DNA from: Tubulanus polymorphus
Taxonomy: Eukaryota > Nemertea > Palaeonemertea > Tubulaniformes > Tubulanidae
Direction of reading: 5' to 3'
Assembly (NCBI RefSeq): GCF_964204645.1
Contig: NC_134028.1
Span: 9,467,001-9,527,000 of the forward strand
DNA length: 60,000 nucleotides
Shown here: piece after piece, positions 56,529 to 60,000 of the stretch
Position numbering within the stretch: the first letter of the stretch is position 1
Layout of the letters: every line of letters starts with the position of its first letter
The notes under the pieces: generated by a model
What the model saw: the letters and a program-made list of their open reading frames with translations, nothing else
Databases searched by the model: none
Told to the model about the DNA's origin: nothing
Program-made: the position numbers and the translations under genes

Positions 56529-59373
56529 CGAATTGAAAGCTCATCTATCAATTCGAGTCGAGACATTTTGAAATACACGTAGGGCCTATTGTAAATAAGA
56601 GTTTTTGTAGTAGAGATCGAGTGATGTGCCGACGTGTTACGACTGGCGCCATCTAGAGACAGGTGTTATAAGGTTATCGGCGCGTTGAAAGGGCGGCTGA
56701 CCGACGGACCGACAGACTGCGCCGTTCTGTCATAAAACTGTCTTACAATCGCACGCATGCATGCATAATTAAAGCGAGCAATGTACTTTTGAAATCAACC
56801 AAAATATGAGGTGCTATCATATGATAAGATTGAGGCAGAAACGTGCCTTCTTTAAGTTGAATATGGACAATTTGATAAAATACGTATCGCAATGCAAGCG
56901 TAAGTCACATTAGTTAGGATTCTATTAAACAACAGGCGGACGCACAGACGCGCATACCAAGTGTAATAGGTAACAGGGATTGTGAATTACATGGATAGTT
57001 AATAAATGAAGAAGTCCCGCCGCGATGGAATCCTATGCAATCTCATGATGATTCCTCTCATTTTCCCACCTGATGATGGCTGTTAATCAACAGCATTTTG
57101 GTTTCATTTTGATACATTACTATCATAACATTCTATTGTGGGACCCTTTTTGCGACAGCGCCACGGCGCTGGAGCATATTAAGTCGATCGAACCACCTGG
57201 TGTCTTCCAATACCACCACCTAGTGGGCTCAAATTCAAGTTCAAATATACTTTATTGATACTCATCATATATACTTAATTGTTACTTTATTCAATACTTT
57301 ATTGTTCCCAGTACTGCAAATACATCGGATTTCCGCAATTAAGTAGACAGAACACAAATAAAATTAAGAATTTTTTAGTATTCAGAAAACAACGTACATG
57401 TTATTATTCAACTTTAATTAGCAATGAGGAGATAATTTTTTGCGACACTCACGCATTCCCTTTCTGGAAGGCTGATCGGCTCTTCCCTGAAAAATTAATT
57501 GCTGAATCGACGTCCCGCTAATGATGAATACTATTTTTAGATCCCCTGATTTCAAAATTCAAAAATATAGATTTATATGAACCTTAGGTCTACCTTGTAA
57601 TTAACAAATTATTCGAAAGCAAAGATCTTGCATTCGAGTTTATTCATTTTAAGCAGTTTCTTTATTTCAAGCCTCGGATTGATTGTCTAAATCTCTTTGC
57701 TCTTCTCATGACTTGTATTCAATTAAATTTTCTATTCTCATTCTACAATTTGTACGTGAATACTATGAACGGTAGCTTTTGTTTCTTTTCGTTTCGTTTT
57801 TCATAATGATTTTGTAATTTATTTAAATCTTCATTTTATCGCGACGGGTGCTTCCGCTTTTAAACTGTTCGTTTATTACTTCCGATTTTTTAATCTTCAT
57901 TAATTTATTCATTCTTTATGACTTCTCTCTCCAAAATCGGAATTGTATCCTTAGACGCTTTTGATCTTGATTTTTAATGACTTTGCAAAACCACCTGTCG
58001 CAGTATATTTCCTTTTAGAAATATACCTTGTCTCATTTATCTCACTATAGTATCCATGATTGACACGGGGTATAGAGTACATGGATGGTTAGTTTTAAAT
58101 GTAGCCACCAGATAGAGACACCAGCTGGTTGCGCACCCCAATGTTGGCAAGAAGACGGAATATATCTTACAGTCGTTTTGATAATTTAATATACTGGTGC
58201 AAATCGATGTTTACAAGAATTTCATATTCAATTTTAGATATCGCAGGTCTATCATCCATAATCATATCCAATAATTGAAGGCTAAAATAGAAAGAAACGA
58301 AAATCTTATCCAAATCCATGCTTACTAGAATTTCAAATATGATTTCAGACATCGCGAGAGAAAACCAGTATCCATCATTTTGAAGAAATAGTCGATGCGT
58401 AGTTATTGGGGGCTAGTTTCCTTTAGAGGCCGGAAAGTCGTTTTCGTAGTTTTTGAGAATGTAGATGAGGTTCAATTTCTAATTTCCTACTTTCCTAATC
58501 CTAATTTCTAGGTGAAACCATAATTTCTTTTTCTTTCGATGAGCAAGTGAACCGCGATTTATGCACTAAGGATACAAACTGGACGGATGTCAGTCACACG
58601 TTTCTCTAAGGTAGTATAGGCCTAGTAATAGTAAACTTCGAAGTTGAACACGTACCCTGAATTGTTTTACTCGTGTAGCAACATTTTGGCTATTGAAACC
58701 CCTCTGATTTAGAATAAATGTACCCTAACAAAATGGTGGCGATAGTAAATCTGAAATAGCTTATTGAAGGACCCTTTTTTATTTGTGAAGATAATATATT
58801 GATTATGAATGTAGTATACATTTTGATTTCATTGAATTTGGATTAAGATAGTACGATTTAGGTGCTTATCTTTCTAGTTCCTTAATTTACATGCATCGGC
58901 ATGCAAGTTAGCTGGCGATTCTGCCTGTTAATAAATCATCAAACCTAGATTTTTTTTTTTTAATTGAAGTTTGTGTCCTGCCTGCAACGTTTAGGTGATG
59001 AACTAGGCCTTCGTTTGTTCAAATGTTTACTATAAATCACTCACAAAATGCCGTAAAAATTTCTGAAATCTGAACTTTTACATATCGAAAATCCTTACTT
59101 GAGAAATAGCCTAATTTATTAGAAGAGGTAGTAAGCCTATTGTGAATAAAGTTTCTCATATCCTAAGACGATCATATTCTAATCATGTATGGATAATCCT
59201 TTTTCCTCGTTAAACTATGGAAATGTTGTGAGTGTAAATAAATCTATTATCCTCTTAAAATCGGCGAAACGGTTTACTCAATATAGTTGAATTAACGGCA
59301 TGACTGTAACAAATTTCACCCAAGCTCCACCTGGCGTATAGGATGATGGCATAACATTAAAAAGTTCAACACT
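56529..59373. other. Non-coding region between palindrome and MITE
   Basis: It contains a TAGATGGCGCCA-like motif (minus, 56644-56655). A possible LINE 3' tail reads ttcaagttcaaatatacttt near 57236. No exon was recognised. Confidence 0.4.
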
Positions 59374-59588
59374 AAAGCCCGCAGCACACGGCACAACATC
59401 TGTTTCGCCAAAACAGAGATCACGTTTTTCAGAAAAACGTTTTCGACTACTCAAAACGTCTTTCGCAAATCAAAAAGTGCTTGTTTCGTGAAAACGTTTT
59501 TCTACCCCGCACACGGCATAACAAAACACATCGAAAACGTTTTTCGCGAGGAAAAAAACGTTTTTTCGGTGCCGTGTGCGGCGGGCTT
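59374..59588. mobile_element. MITE, CACACGGC-terminal family
   Basis: The left end aaagcccgcagcacacggca and right end gccgtgtgcggcgggctt are inverted repeats. The body is full of gaaaacgtttt motifs. It lies about 80 bases downstream (minus strand) of exon B's donor, in the intron that would follow exon B. Confidence 0.65.
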
Positions 59589-59669
59589 GAAACTGTTGAA
59601 AAATATTGTTTGTAGAATTGAAAACTGTTGAAACGCCCCATAAGAGGCATCATGAATATGACTGTCTCA

Positions 59670-59882
<213 letters not shown>

Positions 59883-60000
59883 TTAAAAAATACATTTCTA
59901 TACATATTCGTGTTCATAATGGAAATCGTGTTCATTTAAGGCCGTTTCATCAAAGTTGGATTACGGATTTGATGGGCAAAAATTTGAAAAAGAATAAGTT

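Overview
This window looks like invertebrate animal nuclear DNA. Coding content is very sparse, introns are long, spliceosomal GT/AG sites are clear, and there are many short non-autonomous DNA transposons, tRNA-like SINE remnants, minisatellites and one broken non-LTR retrotransposon. The style of the repeats would fit a marine lophotrochozoan, but nothing here fixes the taxon.

Only one gene locus can be supported, and it lies on the minus strand: a heparan sulfate glucosamine 3-O-sulfotransferase of the HS3ST2/3/4/6 type. Its first coding exon (exon A, 53733-54520) encodes the start methionine, a type II membrane anchor, a long acidic stem and the PAPS-binding/catalytic-base segment. Its last exon (exon C, 26459-27074) encodes the rest of the sulfotransferase domain and the stop codon. 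A 26,658-base intron separates them, and joining them gives a predicted protein of 467 residues. At the right edge, 5.15 kb upstream of exon A's start codon, lies another exon (exon B, 59671-59866). It encodes a second version of the same PAPS-binding/catalytic segment and ends at the same codon position with the same phase-2 donor. No second terminal exon is recognisable in the window. The simplest reading is therefore a locus where alternative upstream exons share one constant 3' exon; an incomplete neighbouring paralogue is the alternative.

From 1 to 26458 there is no recognisable gene. The stretch holds a SINE-like element, several MITE families, a 5'-truncated and frameshifted LINE (7931-10320) inserted into a 46-bp minisatellite, a 42-bp minisatellite, a GGGTAT hexanucleotide array, a pogo-like MITE and several palindromes. 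From 27075 to 53732 the sequence is the HS3ST intron. It contains two related 430-bp direct repeats, further MITE copies and a TIR-bounded tRNA-like element. From 54521 to 59670 lie a candidate promoter for exon A, a striking 58-bp inverted repeat around a long AT tract, and a MITE. A motif resembling the CTCF core recurs across the window, in some places inside transposon ends.
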